A stretch of DNA of 64,000 nucleotides from Annona cherimola (GCA_030490835.1 CM059971.1:127504564-127568563); one strand, 5' to 3'; numbered from the stretch's first letter, positions 23,798 through 35,361 are shown. Numbers and translations are program-made. Notes: generated by a model from the letters alone, not told the origin.

Positions 23798-24361
23798 TGG
23801 TTTGATGTATAAGTTCGGTGCACTGAATCTCATATACTAAATAGCATTGAAAGCAGATTTGTGTAAAAATTTTACTCCACCAGGTAGGCAGTAAGCTTCC
23901 TTCCGGAGGAAAAAAAGAAAAAAAGGTAGGCAGTAAGCAAACTACCAGCCAAAAAAAGCCACTCATGGACAACAACAACTATGCATACGTCCAAAATTTT
24001 CGCACACGCATGACCAAATGAAATTATAAGCCACAGGGCAATTGTATATTCAACCATGTCAGTCTTTTCAGCTAAAATTTTTTAAAATTTGAATTAAATA
24101 CCACACGATTTCTAAAAAGATATGACTTAAGTATCAGCCAATTAAATGGAATGGGATGAAAGATAGAATTCGAATGGGGATGGTTTATTACATATTAGAA
24201 ATTAAGAAATTAAGAAATTATACTGAAAATGCAAAAAATAAGATCAAAAATCAAAAAAGTAAGATGATTATGTAGGACATGTTGTAACAATAAAAAATTT
24301 TGAAATCAAGATTTTTTACGTTACACGGTTATCTTATTTTTTAATTATTTTTCACTTCTTT
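23798..24361. other. intergenic, nothing recognised
   Basis: No gene is seen. A direct repeat AGGTAGGCAGTAAGC occurs at about 23882 and 23924. Confidence 0.4.
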
Positions 24362-24642
24362 GGGTGTGTTTGGGAATGGATAAAATTTTTGATGAAAAGT
24401 TGTAGAGAGTAAAAGTTGTCAAATGATGTGATATAATAGGGGTAATGATGAATAATAAATAGGATAAAGTGGAAATAAATAGGTTTGTTGTGTTGGTAGT
24501 TGTGTAGAAATGATTGAAAAGTAGGATAGTTGTATAGAAAAATGTGAAGAAATGATTAAAAAATAGGATAGTTGTGGAGAGTGAAAAGTTTTAGATTGAA
24601 AAGTTTTAACTTGACAACTTTTTGTTGTTAACAAACACACCC
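24362..24642 (+). mobile_element. family T Tourist-like MITE, well preserved
   Basis: It starts GGGTGTGTTTGGGAATGG and ends GTTAACAAACACACCC. The interior holds ATGTGATATAATAGGGGTAA and GTAGTTGTGTAGAAATGATT. The flanks are TTT on the left and TTA on the right, an imperfect target duplication. Confidence 0.75.
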
Positions 24643-24644
24643 TT

Positions 24645-24815
24645 AGTGTACAATTACCTCACTTTTTTTCATAAAAAAAACTATTTCACTTTTTAATCAT
24701 TTCTATGAAATTACTTAAATACATAATACAATAAACTATCTATTTTAATTTTATTTTATTTAACTCTCCATCATTACTTATATCATGTTATGTTACCTTC
24801 TGTCGTTTACGCCAA
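24645..24815 (-). mobile_element. partial family T MITE, minus orientation
   Basis: TTTTTAATCATTTCTATGAA and CTCCATCATTACTTATATCA are the reverse complement of the family T interior. It directly follows the plus copy at 24362-24642, so the two together form an inverted pair like that at 13229-13712. Confidence 0.55.
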
Positions 24816-25241
24816 AAAAAAAAAAAAAATCATCTAAAAGGTTGCTCGCTTCCCGAGCACACTAATAAGCCATTGCAACCTTGCTTGCATTCCAGGCGGC
24901 CGGATTGACACGTTAATAATTAGCTAGAGTCAACATGTACTGGGCGATGCCATTTTAAGAGGCTTCAATGCCCCGGCGAGGAACGTTACCCACCCACGTG
25001 AATCATCATGACCGGAGTAGATTGCATCAGGCGATGATCGATCGGACGGCAGTGAAATAAGATATACTTGTCTGTCACTGGCATGAATTTCAAAAGGCAA
25101 ACCCGTTTTGATAGTTACCCAAACCAACTGCAGCCCACTTTGGCGAACTTAGGCAAGCGCATGCAACATGCACGCAACACAGATTCCCAAGCAACCGATT
25201 ACACTGTTCGCCCTAGCTCCTGTGGACATGTTTTAAATTTA

Positions 25242-25532
25242 TGGTGTGTTTGGTTGGAGATAAAACTTTTGATGAAAATTTTTTTGGGTAGAAATTGTCA
25301 AATGGATAGAAAATGATGTGATATAATAGGGGTAATGATGAGAAGTAAAGAGAATAAAGTTAAAACAGATATGTTAGTTGTATGGGTAGTTGTGTAGAAA
25401 TGATTGAAAAACATGGTAGTTTGTATAGAAAAATGTGAAAAAATAATTAAAAAATAAAATAGTTATAGAGAATGAAAAGTTTTGGATTGAAAAATTTTAA
25501 TTGACATATTTTGACTCCAAACAAACACACCC
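25242..25532 (+). mobile_element. family T Tourist-like MITE with TTA target duplication
   Basis: It starts TGGTGTGTTTGGTTGG and ends CCAAACAAACACACCC. TTA flanks both sides (25239-25241 and 25533-25535). The interior matches the family over its whole length. Confidence 0.8.
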
Positions 25533-25925
25533 TTAACCATGATATCATAAGAGCTAATAATGAAAATTAATCACGGTTGGACTTTATGCAGTCTGCAGTT
25601 CGCAGTTCGCACGGGAGATAAAACAAATGTTTGTTAGTGGGTCCCATACGAGGTGAGTGCCCCGAGTGGAAAAGAAATCTTTTTCCATTTCTGATTGGGA
25701 GTGACTGAAGGTGTACGTTCACCGTCGGTGGTCTGGGTGAATGCGAATCCTTCAAAGGAAACTAGAAAAAAGGGTTGTTTAAAAACGGGTAGGCTTACGC
25801 TCAATGAATGTATGAAATTAGATTTAGATGTAGGAATTGAATGAGTAGATGTTACTGCAGTGCGTATATGTTATAAATTATATATTATAAGATAAGAAAT
25901 ATACATTGTTGATTAAAAAATGGAT
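25533..25925. other. intergenic, nothing recognised
   Basis: No coding similarity or repeat is seen. Confidence 0.4.
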
Positions 25926-25934
25926 TATGGTATT

Positions 25935-26285
25935 ATACAATAGGTTTTTACTTCACTAAGCAACAACTTCATGTATTTTGTATTTATTGATGCATTTTTA
26001 CTTTTTTTACTTTGATGTGGGTCCAAATTTATTGAATTAATATATCAAACTTCATCATTTTTGAGTTTATTTTTATAAATTTTCAAAAAAGTTCTAATTT
26101 TTTGTGTGTAGGGTAGGATGGGTGAAAATCTTTTATTTTTGAAATTTTATAAGAATATATAAATTCAAAAAGCTAAATTTTTAATACACGAAATAAATAT
26201 ATTTGGGCCCACATAAAAGTGCAAAAAGAAAAAAATATTAACAACCAACAAATGGAAAATATACGAGCTTGTTAAAAACCCACTG
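25935..26285. mobile_element. MITE family D (ACARTRGGTTTTTA termini), MULE-like
   Basis: This 351-bp element has inverted arms (CAATAGGTTTTTAC and the inverse of CAGTGGGTTTTTAAC; GATGTGGGTCCAAAT and the inverse of TATGTGGGCCCAAAT). It is flanked by the exact 9-mer TATGGTATT at 25926-25934 and 26286-26294. Only one copy was seen here. Confidence 0.82.
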
Positions 26286-26294
26286 TATGGTATT

Positions 26295-26840
26295 CTATAT
26301 CAAAAAATGAAAGCTTCTACTAAAAACTAAGAAAGTATTCAAAATATCATACCATCCAGTCCCATAAGATGGCCCCAAATAGGTGAGAAGATTTAAGTAC
26401 CAACTTTTATTTGGGCATTTTAAATTGGAACTTCGCAATCATCTTTTATTGAGTTTTCTATCGGTAGACAGAAAAATGCTGATGAAACATTGATAAATTT
26501 GGTTAAATAGAGTATTTTTTAGAATTCAAAAGATTAAATTCTTCTATTATATTTTTACCAAAATGTCAAATATTGTTCATTAATTTGACAATCGCTGTTT
26601 AAAAAATAATGAATTATAAAATAAAAGTAGAATATTAATGATGCAAAAATTGCTTTAGATAAAAAAATTTCGAAGATATACTACAAAAAATATATATTTT
26701 AAACATATTTTTAGTGTTTCTTGGAACTTTTTATTGAAAAACATATTATTTAGCAACATAAATATATTGTCTCTAATAATTAGATTTTAGCGAAACAAAT
26801 AGTTATTTTCCCGACGGGCTAGTTTATTAACTATTTAATG
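26295..26840. other. intergenic, AT-rich
   Basis: No gene or clear element is recognised. Confidence 0.4.
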
Positions 26841-26844
26841 AGGA

Positions 26845-27215
26845 ATGATCTTGTAAGTCCGGGCTAAGCAAATGTTCAGCCTAGCCCACCTCAAAAAATT
26901 ATTTAAAAATACATTTTTTACTTTTTCTTCATATTTGTTTATTTAAGTGTATTTAATATATAAATCAAGTTTTACCCTTTTTGAATATATATATTTTTAA
27001 AGATTTTTACACATAGGAGTATTTTAAACACATATACATATAGATATTTAAAATTTTCAAAAAAATATATCCATAGATTTGAAATGATAAAACTTAATTT
27101 ATATGTTAAATACACTTAGATAAACAAGTGTGTAGAGAAAAAAGTAAAAAAAAAAACATTTTTAGATAAATTTTTTTAAGGTGGGCTGAGTGAAATATTT
27201 ACTTAATTAGACCCC
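26845..27215. mobile_element. MITE family A, copy with decayed right end
   Basis: The left end AGGAATGATCTTGTAAGTCC matches family A. The interior carries both arms (TTTATTTAAGTGTATTTAAT and its inverse). The right terminus has diverged after ACTTAATTAGACCCC, so no target duplication can be assigned. Confidence 0.7.
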
Positions 27216-27333
27216 ATAAGTCAATAACAAAGTCAAATAAGACCTACTTAATTTAATTGTAGCTAGTTTAAGATGGATGGGTGAAATAAAAATTACAAAG
27301 TATCAAACATTGATGTTTAACATTAAAACATTT

Positions 27334-27602
27334 TATTATGGGCATGTTCGAACAAATATAAAACTTTTAAAACTAAAACTTTTCAATTTTCATATTTAAT
27401 TATTTTTTCATATCTTCTTATATAAATGATTAAATATCATATTTTTCATTTATTTCTACATAACTACTCATATAACTAACCTATCTATTTTAATTCTATT
27501 TTATTTACTTTTCATCATTACCATTATCATATCAAATTGTTTTTTTCATTTTTAAAAACTTTTGCAACAAAGACTTTTTGTCTTACTTCCCAAATACACC
27601 CT
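27334..27602 (-). mobile_element. family T Tourist-like MITE, minus orientation
   Basis: TCATTACCATTATCATATCA is the reverse complement of the family hallmark, and the right end reads CCCAAATACACCC. Confidence 0.65.
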
Positions 27603-29102
27603 ATATTTATTTTACATAATTGATACTTATGGCGTCCAATGCATAATAATACTAAACAAATATTAGAGTTTTATAGTTGAATAAATAATAGTTGATACAG
27701 TAAATGAAGTGAATTTTGTAAATAAATAGATTTTCTATCATTCATCGTAGTGCGCAAAATGGACAGGGCTTCACCAACATGGTCGTTGCTATTGCAGTGA
27801 ACACTTTTGTTGTAATCGGTGAAAAAAATATTACAATAAGATCAATTGCAACAAAAAATGTTCGTTGCACATTCATTGCAACATTTCAGAACGAACATCT
27901 GTTTCGACACAATTGATCATGTATTAGCAATGAAAAATTACGTTCCAATAAGCTTGAAATTGCAACAAATTTTCTTGTTGCAGATTCCTTCCCATTAGCA
28001 ACAACAAATCACGTTCCAATTAGCCTGAAATTCATTGCAATTTTGCAACAAACTAACCGTGGTTAGTACATTACCATGACTCAATTTGCAACGAAAAATT
28101 CATTGCAATTACTTCACATTAACAACTAAAATTTTCGTTGCAACTTGCAGATTGACCATGATCAAATACATTACCAATGAATACATTCATTGCAATAAAT
28201 CATAAATTTCATTGCAATTACCTTTTTAATTTATTGAAAATAAATAATATTTTAACTATTTCCTTTTAAGAACCATATTATAATTATATTTAATTTAGCT
28301 TTTATGCCTACAACAACGCACTTATATGGCAAATAACTTGTTAACAAAAAAGATAAACAAAGCACATACATATACCTTAAAATATTACAATGCTCTTCAA
28401 ATAATACATAACTTATCTTCAATTTAAATTGTGCAACCTAAATCAATAGAAAAAAATACAAGCTAGAAATGATTTCTGCATAAAACTCTTTGAAAAACCC
28501 ATTACACAATATAATAAGCTCAATTTTCTAAATATCTCATAGTTACACATAAAGCTTCAAATATAGATATTCCCTTCTTATACTTCATAGTCTTCCAAGC
28601 AGCAATTGATGAAAATAATGAAATGACACCCTGAAATACCATAGCCAAGTTCAAAAATCATGGAAAGAATAAAAAGTTTACTAATTAAGAAACAATGAAA
28701 GTTGAAATGAAAACAGTTAGTAGTAAAAATACCAAACTTGAAAATACTCATGCTCGGATATAACAACACATTATCAAAACTTCACACATTTTTAGAAATT
28801 AACGGATTTATTTCAATTGAACAACTTTGCATTTAATAGAAGACTTCTAATAGATGATAACTTGAATTCAAGTTGAACACAACAAACCAAATGATAGAAA
28901 GGAGACATGCAACCCTGATTCAGTTGATAAAACCAATAAGCCTACAAAATGAATTGGACTACCTTAATTGATCAAAACATGGTTCTTCCACAATATTAGA
29001 AAAAAGATCTACAAACTCTCATCCTTGGCCATTCTAGCCCAATATCCTGCTAAATTTGAAAGTAAATCTGCAATCAAGGGGTGAAATTGGAGATTCAATT
29101 AC

Positions 29103-29312
29103 CTCGTAGACAAAGTTTACTTTAGATTCATTTTTCCAAAAAACATTTCTAACAAGGCCGGCATTAGGAGGGAGATAGGTAATTCGTTCTTGATGCCTCA
29201 TTTCATTTGGCAATGACTTTGCAGCCAGTATTGTCCTTAAGGAGTTAGATATACCAAAAACTTCATCCCTTGATAAATTCCCATGGTAAAGGCCCTCAAT
29301 ATACAAATCCAT
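29103..29312 (-). pseudogene. nardilysin-like (M16 peptidase) exon fragment
   Basis: The frame reads LYIEGLYHGNLSRDEVFGIS, then LPNEMRHQERITYLPPNAGL and VRNVFWKNESKVNFVYE, ending in a GTAATT donor. This matches the C-terminal half of plant nardilysin-like insulinases (YIEGL..GNLS...RHEE...L-P-x-G-x-x-LVRDV-x-x-KN). The zinc site HxxEH of the family is not in this part. It is a fragment within the CACTA-like element. Confidence 0.75.
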
Positions 29313-29399
29313 TGTTCAACGCAATCTCTTCTAATAAACAAGTAAAACCGCATCAATTGGATAAGAGGGGAAAAGAATTCTGAAAAAATTAATAGTAGC

Positions 29400-29690
29400 A
29401 ATCTTGCATCATATAAAACTCAAGGTTATTGTATCTATAACTAGCAGCCCGATAGCCATCATTCCATACTCCATAGTAGGTGAAATAGAGCAATGCGAAC
29501 AACATGGAGAAGAGGTACCAGAAGAACTCAACTGCTGTCCGATCAAACCAGATCATGACATAGACAATGAGCCCATATACAAGAGTCTGAACCAAAATAT
29601 ACAAAATCTTAATTGCCGCTTGAGGAAAGGGTATAGAAAAATAAGTCGACAAGATGGCAACTTGAATTGATAGAAATTATTGGGAAAAGT
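29400..29690 (-). pseudogene. PDR-type ABCG transporter fragment
   Basis: The minus frame reads PQAAIKILYILVQTLVYGLI, then VYVMIWFDRTAVEFFWYLF and LLYFTYYG. This is the second-half transmembrane segment of plant full-size ABCG (pleiotropic drug resistance) transporters. After TYYG the frame breaks. A 7-bp tandem duplication (TATGGAG followed by TATGGA) precedes ATGATGGCTATCGGGCTG, which would continue the family sequence as MMAIGL. No nucleotide-binding domain is present. Confidence 0.8.
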
Positions 29691-30134
29691 TGTCCGGCTT
29701 TGGTGCAAACCTGAGTCAAGGCTTAATATTAAATGCAGAATCAGAAGAAACTAGAAGGATATTATTGAAGAGAAATAATAACCAACCAAGAAATTCTGAA
29801 GGGGAACATTTTTCTTTTTTTATGACCTGTGCCATTTGGAAGTTCATCTATGAAATGACCTGTTGGACCAATGTCACCTTACCACCATAGCATCACCATG
29901 TCAAACAACAACAAAATTTCAATCAATAAATACCATCAAACATGAAACCTTAAAAGAAAATCTAAATATCTAGATTTTCAAATTCTTCACCTAGAAAACA
30001 ACTAGGGTTCTAACAGCTCCAACATTTCACACGGTTAAGTTCCAACAATTTCTGTAGAGATATCTTCCACAAGAAACAAAAAGAAATTCACAAGAAATTT
30101 ATTGTGTACAGACCACTTATCTAAAAGCCCATAC

Positions 30135-30239
30135 CTGGAGCCTATTTGTCAAAATTAAGTTTGGATACATTGTAGCCATATCCAAATGATCAATAAGAGG
30201 ACATTCTTCCTGTGTTGGTTCATTTTGCAACATAATCCT
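30135..30239 (-). pseudogene. DNA polymerase epsilon catalytic subunit, exon fragment 2 (motif A)
   Basis: This 35-codon exon is bounded by a TTGTAG acceptor and a GTATGG donor. It reads [20 protein letters not shown] and then LTNRLQ, the next exon of the same gene. The polymerase motif A (LD-x-A-x-MYPN) is recognisable; the family has Tyr-His where this copy has Asp-His, and Val where this has Met. The intron of about 120 bp between the two fragments is kept, so the fragment was copied from genomic DNA. Confidence 0.85.
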
Positions 30240-30359
30240 CTACAAAATGTAGAAATGTATATTGTCAACACTCAGATCGACAAGAGATTGTTTGAAATAG
30301 CTAAATTCAGGACTCGATTATCATTACGAATAGGAAAAATAAATCACACCTTTTCCTTG

Positions 30360-30416
30360 ATAGTGTTCTTCACAGCTTCATAGTTGGACACCAAATCTAC
30401 ATCCATTTTTCCCTCC
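30360..30416 (-). pseudogene. DNA polymerase epsilon catalytic subunit, exon fragment 1
   Basis: The minus frame reads VEGKMDVDLVSNYEAVKNTI-KEK and then hits a GTGTGA donor. This matches the segment of the plant epsilon catalytic subunit just before its polymerase motif A (VEGKM...VSNYDEVKNAIKEK pattern). It lies inside the CACTA-like element and is not part of a complete gene. Confidence 0.75.
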
Positions 30417-30599
30417 ACTCTTCGTGCCGATTTTCCCCAAAAATAGAAAAAAGTATGCACTCATACGGGAAACCCAAAATTTCTTCCATCAAATGCGCTT
30501 TTGAACATTGATCTTCACATGCGCGAATCAACCAAATCAAGTAAAATCTAAAACAGCAAAACAGAGAAAAACACTAAAACAAATGGGGAAAATGAAGCC

Positions 30600-31080
30600 T
30601 TGGCAATGGGATTCATGTCATTCCATATCCCCGAAGAAAGCTGGAGGTGCATTGTTCGGGCCAACGAAGATGAGAAAAAGGTGTATAGAGTGCAGAACAA
30701 CGACGGTTGTGCGATCCGGTAACTAATGGCTTCTGTGTGGTGTCTGTCGGGACTTGGAGAAGCGGAAGGATGATGCCGTGTAGGACAGCGAGAATCGCGC
30801 CATCAACGGCTAGCCAAGAAGATACTAAGACGGTCAAATGGTGACGAAAATCGAAATGGGGGTGGCAGCTAGGGTAAGTCCTGAGCACGAAATGCACGCC
30901 GGAGAGGGAGTGAAACGAATCGCCCGGGCGGGAGGATTTTGGGTGCCAGTGACGGAGGGCGGGGGCAAAAATGGACAGCGAGAATGGAGGCCAGGGTGGT
31001 GGTAGAGGCAGGATAGCGGGAGCGCTCACTGTGGATTTGGGGGGAAAAGCAAAGGTAAAACTAGGGTCCAGAAGCTTCAA
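30600..31080. other. GC-rich segment of unknown origin inside the CACTA-like element
   Basis: The sharp rise in GC content against AT-rich surroundings suggests a further captured host piece (promoter or 5' exon). An open minus frame spans 30613-31080 but resembles no protein I know, and its Pro/Ser/His-rich composition argues against a real domain. Confidence 0.4.
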
Positions 31081-32595
31081 AGGACTCGCGCATTTTCAGC
31101 ATATGTAATAGTAATACAAGACATGCATATTATTTTTAGAAATTATCCCTTCCGCATTAATGCAATGGTGTATATTGCTAATCTATAATAGTATTTTCTC
31201 CTAACAATTAATCTATGATTAATTAATTTAAGATGATTTAATATACTTTTCCATTGTTCTCTTCAGCAATTAATTGCAATTTATGATAATTTAATTACAA
31301 TTAATTAATTTAAGATTAATTAATATACTTTTCCATTGTTCTATTCAGTAATATCATATTAATTTATCACTGTTTAGTTACTAATTACCTTTTTTCTTGC
31401 TTTATAAGAGGGAGTTGATATTAATTACCTCATCATATATAATATCCAAATATGTAACTCTTTATTTTAAAAATTGTATAAAAAAACATTATCATATATC
31501 ATTTATTTAGAACCACTTGCCTATATTAAATCATTTACATTTAATTATTTATTAAACTCACTAATTAATTTGATATTTTTAATTAATTATAATACCTTCC
31601 AAAGTCTTGAAATTTATTCCAATAAAATAAATTGAAAATTCTCTTGACTTTTATTTTACTTTTCTGCATACATTTTAGGCCATTAATAATTATTTAAAAT
31701 TCATGACCAAATGGCTTGAAATGTTTCATTAAATTAAAAATATCATGTTCATGGTTTAACTTCATTTTCTTTTAGCTTAACTTATTTAAAAATAGCATAC
31801 ATATATGTAATATTTGCATATTATAATAGGATTCAAACTTTTGCCTACCTTAATATCCTTTGATGGCCACATATATGCTTTAAATAGTTTAATCTTGCTA
31901 AACTTATTTAATACTCTTCTCCGTTAAACTTATTTAAAGCAAACCAAAGGCACAAAATTAGATAAGCTAAATTAAAAAATTAATGAACAAAGATGAAACA
32001 AAACCATCTATAATTTCTTTTGATGCTTGCTTCAACTCAACTATCTATAATTTTGGGGAATGGAATGATTGATTTAGGCAGGATGATTGGTTAGTTATAT
32101 TTTTCGGATTTTTTTTAGAAGCTAACCTAGCAAACCAAGTCCAACCAGCTTTAGAAATAATTATATGATAAAAATCATATATTATATTTATCATAAATTT
32201 CAAAGTCTATTAAATCATCATCATTCACTTTAAATAAGTTCATCTAACTCTAGTTAATTAATTTAAACCCCATTAATCTATTAAATATTACATGAATTTG
32301 ATCAATACAATAGAAACAGGCTCTTATCTCGTTGCAATTGTACCCATCAATTGCAACGAAACATTGTTTGTTGCAATGTTTTGGTATATAATTCTTTCCA
32401 AATTTTGCAACGAAATTATTGGTTCGTTGCAATTGTTTACAATAGCAACCAATTTTGCAACAAAACATGTTTCGTTGCAATTTATAGGAATCAGCCAGTA
32501 GGAACGAATCTCCTCTTCGTTGCAATTGTTCACACTAATTGCAACGAAGAAATTGTTCGTTGCAAGTTTTTATTGCAATTGGTCTTCCTGTAGCG

Positions 32596-33355
32596 GCAAT
32601 GAGTTTCACAAAAGAGGTACTCTTTCTCAACCAACATGCATGAATGTTGCTGGTAGACAAACATCAAGTCAAAGGACAGCCTAACATCTGAATTTTTAGG
32701 TAGATATATAGGTGTTTGGCCTTGTAGCCATATATAGGCGCGCATGCTACTTAAACTTAGCTTGCTTTAACATATATGGAAGCTTTATAATAATTATGAA
32801 TGGACGTCTCGGTAAAGGCCGTCAAAGAATTAATTTTCTAACCAGTACGTTCTCGTGAAATTTAGGTTGAGTAGGTTGGTTAGGGTGGATGCTATTTTTA
32901 TTTTATTTTTAAAATTTATTATTCTATTATATTTTAGGTCAGGCTGGTTCTCGATTTGTCTTATTCTATTTTTTAAGAGATGTTCGGGTTCAATTTTAGT
33001 TCTAAATTGCATCTTTGCATGAGTCTTTATATTACTCTAATTACAATATGTGTTTTTTTACTTAAAAACTATCTTATTTTATAAATAAGAAAATAAAAAC
33101 TTATTTAAGTTACCCGTCGGCCCAACCACGGGAAACCTAGCCGCACGTAGTGTTGTGTGACACACACGAACACAAACCCCTGGCCACCAAATTAAAGACG
33201 CACGCATGCATTCATGCACGACTCGTGGGCATTCGTGCACCACAAGCAAGTGCAGCTAGCGTTGTGTTGGTGCCGCTATCTGTGGCTGGGTTGTAAGGCC
33301 AATAGCGACACGGAATCCTCTCCCACCATGTATAATTTTGGCGAATGAATGTCGT
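32596..33355. other. intergenic; decayed hAT-like piece
   Basis: Bases 32860-33010 hold AGGTTGAGTAGGTTGGTTAG and ATTTTAGGTCAGGCTGG words typical of hAT subterminal repeats. Bases 33105-33330 have mixed composition without recognised genes. Confidence 0.4.
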
Positions 33356-33364
33356 CGTATATAT

Positions 33365-33735
33365 AGGGTTGCAGTTGCCTCAATGCACCCGCGTGTATAC
33401 AATCATTTTTTTAATTTTTTTTTCGAATTTTTTTTTATACAACGGTTAATCTAAATGTATTTAACATATGTATCAATTTTTACTAATTTTGGAGATTTTT
33501 AGATATTTGTTTTAGATTTTTAAAAATCAGTGGCATTTTAGTAATTTTAATTTTAAATTACTAAAATGCTACTGATTTTTAAAAATATAAAAAAATATCT
33601 TAAAATGAAAAAAATTGATACATATGTTAAATACGCCTAGATTAACAGCTTCATGAAAAAATTTTAAATTTTTTTTTAAAAATAATAAGTTTAGTACACT
33701 CGGCTCAATGCACCCCGGTGCATACGATTGAACCC
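33365..33735. mobile_element. MITE family B (GTGCACCC termini), MULE-like, intact
   Basis: This 371-bp inverted-repeat element is flanked by the exact 9-mer CGTATATAT at 33356-33364 and 33736-33744. The ends are AGGGTTGCAGTTGCC and the inverse of GGGTTCAATCGTATGCACC. The core GATTTTTAAAAATCAGTGGC and its inverse fill the centre. Confidence 0.87.
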
Positions 33736-33744
33736 CGTATATAT

Positions 33745-34925
33745 GACGGCGCCAACTCACCCGCGTCTCTCGTGAGAGAGAAACAGGACTGCATTTCAAT
33801 TTCAATTTCCAACTAGGAGCTACATATATGATCTGTAAAGTTTCTCTTTGACGGTATGGCTTCATCTTGATAGAAGCTGTAGCAAGTAAATTGAAAGACA
33901 GGAATGCGCGAGTCTTCAGACCCATTAACTCTAAGAGTAAAACCTTTCATAAAAAAATATATATAAGTAAAACCAGACAAAGAAACAAAATAAAATGGGC
34001 ATAAAAGGGGAGATTTTGTGATATTAACAATGCGCAATGATTCTGTACTTACCGTAAGCATGAAGGGTTTCCTTTTTACCATCGTTTTTTTAATTTGAAA
34101 ATATATATTTTAAATTTTAAATATTTATCTTTCGTAAAAAATTTAAATATTTATTGTGTTTAATACATCTTATTTAATCATGCTACCAAAAATAATTTTG
34201 AACGCAAATATACATCTTGTAAAAACAGCGTATAAAAATAAGTTATTTACCCAAGAAATAAACTTTTATTTAATAAAGCCTGTAAAATGAGTTTATAAAG
34301 TCTCCTTGTACAAATTATCTGTGAGCAATATTGCGGAAGTATGTTCATACTAAGCCTCAAACTCTCTGCATTACTTGTACATAGTTTTCCAAACAATCAC
34401 AATTTAAAAACCATTACCTTCAAAAAAAATTAAAACCACCCTTTATAAGTAATGAACTATTCCAATGTTTATTGAGCAGCATTGCATTGCAACTTTCATA
34501 TTTTATAAGCATGGAATAAGCAAATTATTATATAATATTATGTTAGTAGTGAATTAATTTGATATAATGTTTCAAAAAATTAGAAGTTGATATAATGTGA
34601 TAATATATTTATGCCGCTAAATGGTATTTTTTTTCAATAAAATCTACTAAGCAATACTAAAATTAATTTTAAATATTTATTTTCTTGTAGTATATCTTGG
34701 AACTTTTTGATCTAAAACAAGTTGTGTCATCAAGGTTTTTTATTGCAATAAAATCTTACTATTAAATGAAACAAAAAACAACAACGACAAGCGAACGTGC
34801 ATAAACAGAAAAACTTTCTAGCACCACCCTTTGCCCCACAAAAAAAGAAAAAAGAAAAGCGGATGGGGTGGGTAGAGACTTCTCTCCCGCAAGGTATTTA
34901 CAAAAATTCCTATACAAAAAATTAA
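33745..34925. other. intergenic, nothing recognised
   Basis: AT-rich DNA with no coding similarity or delimited element. Confidence 0.4.
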
Positions 34926-34929
34926 TCAA

Positions 34930-35225
34930 CCAACTCAACGAAGTACTAACCAGATTTCCTTTTGCAATATATTCATAATTGCATATTTGGCTACCTCATG
35001 TGTATTTTGGTTTGCACTCAGAGTATGGTAAAAAGAGACTCAAGCTCCAAACATGCTCTTCAGGTTTTTTCAATCATGAATTTCTGATGGAAAAACAATA
35101 AACCAGCACCAACAGAGAGTTGATGATAACCTAAGAATCACTATTCACCTCGATTTGTCTCAGCCCTAGGCTCCTGCCCAAGTTAGGTCTAAAATAATGG
35201 CTCTTACCTCCATCCATAAGGGGTT
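34930..35225 (-). pseudogene. second LINE-type RNase H remnant
   Basis: Read on the minus strand from about 35208, pieces in shifting frames give EVRAIILDLTWA, RSLGLRQIEVNSDS-stop-VIINSL, and later HTLSANQNTHEVAKYAIMNI. These match the middle and C-terminal motifs of the RNase H domain found in plant LINE proteins (EA-x-AI...A...LG-x-R-x-IEV-x-SDS, REAN...AH-x-LAKYA). At least one frameshift and one stop are visible. No other LINE part was recognised around it. Confidence 0.65.
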
Positions 35226-35361
35226 CAAAACCCCTTTACCCGACCAGCTATAAGCTCGAAATAAAGTCCTTATTTCGTTTCTAACCCACCATAGAAAAGC
35301 CTTTCTTTTGACCAACTTCACTCCAACTAGCATACACACACATATAACCTAATTACATAGA

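Larger units (their letters stand above)
27758..32595 (-). mobile_element. CACTA-like element carrying fragments of three host genes (Pack-CACTA candidate)
   Basis: Both flanks (27775-28230 and 32325-32595) are packed with subterminal repeats of TTGCAACGAA, CGTTGCAATT and variants in both orientations, as in plant CACTA (En/Spm) elements. The right end, read inward on the minus strand, is CGCTACAGGAAGACC, one change away from a CACTA start. The left terminus is decayed, and its position (about 27758) is an estimate. No transposase was found. The interior carries, all on the minus strand in the order 5' to 3', exon pieces of DNA polymerase epsilon (30416-30360 and 30239-30135), a PDR-type ABCG transporter (about 29690-29400) and a nardilysin-like peptidase (29312-29103). 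A GC-rich region of unknown origin lies at 30600-31080. The donor sites of the polymerase and nardilysin exons are kept, so DNA rather than spliced RNA was captured. Confidence 0.75.

Noticed and set aside
27775..28230. CRISPR-like spaced repeats
   Set aside because: The repeats vary, occur in both orientations at irregular spacing and lie in a plant genome. They are transposon subterminal repeats.
30613..31080. Minus-strand 155-codon open frame
   Set aside because: No recognisable domain, biased composition, and it lies in a GC-rich captured segment.
32250..32593. Open frames on both strands with CNE/FVA-like repeats
   Set aside because: These are translations of the TTGCAACGAA subterminal repeats of the CACTA-like element.
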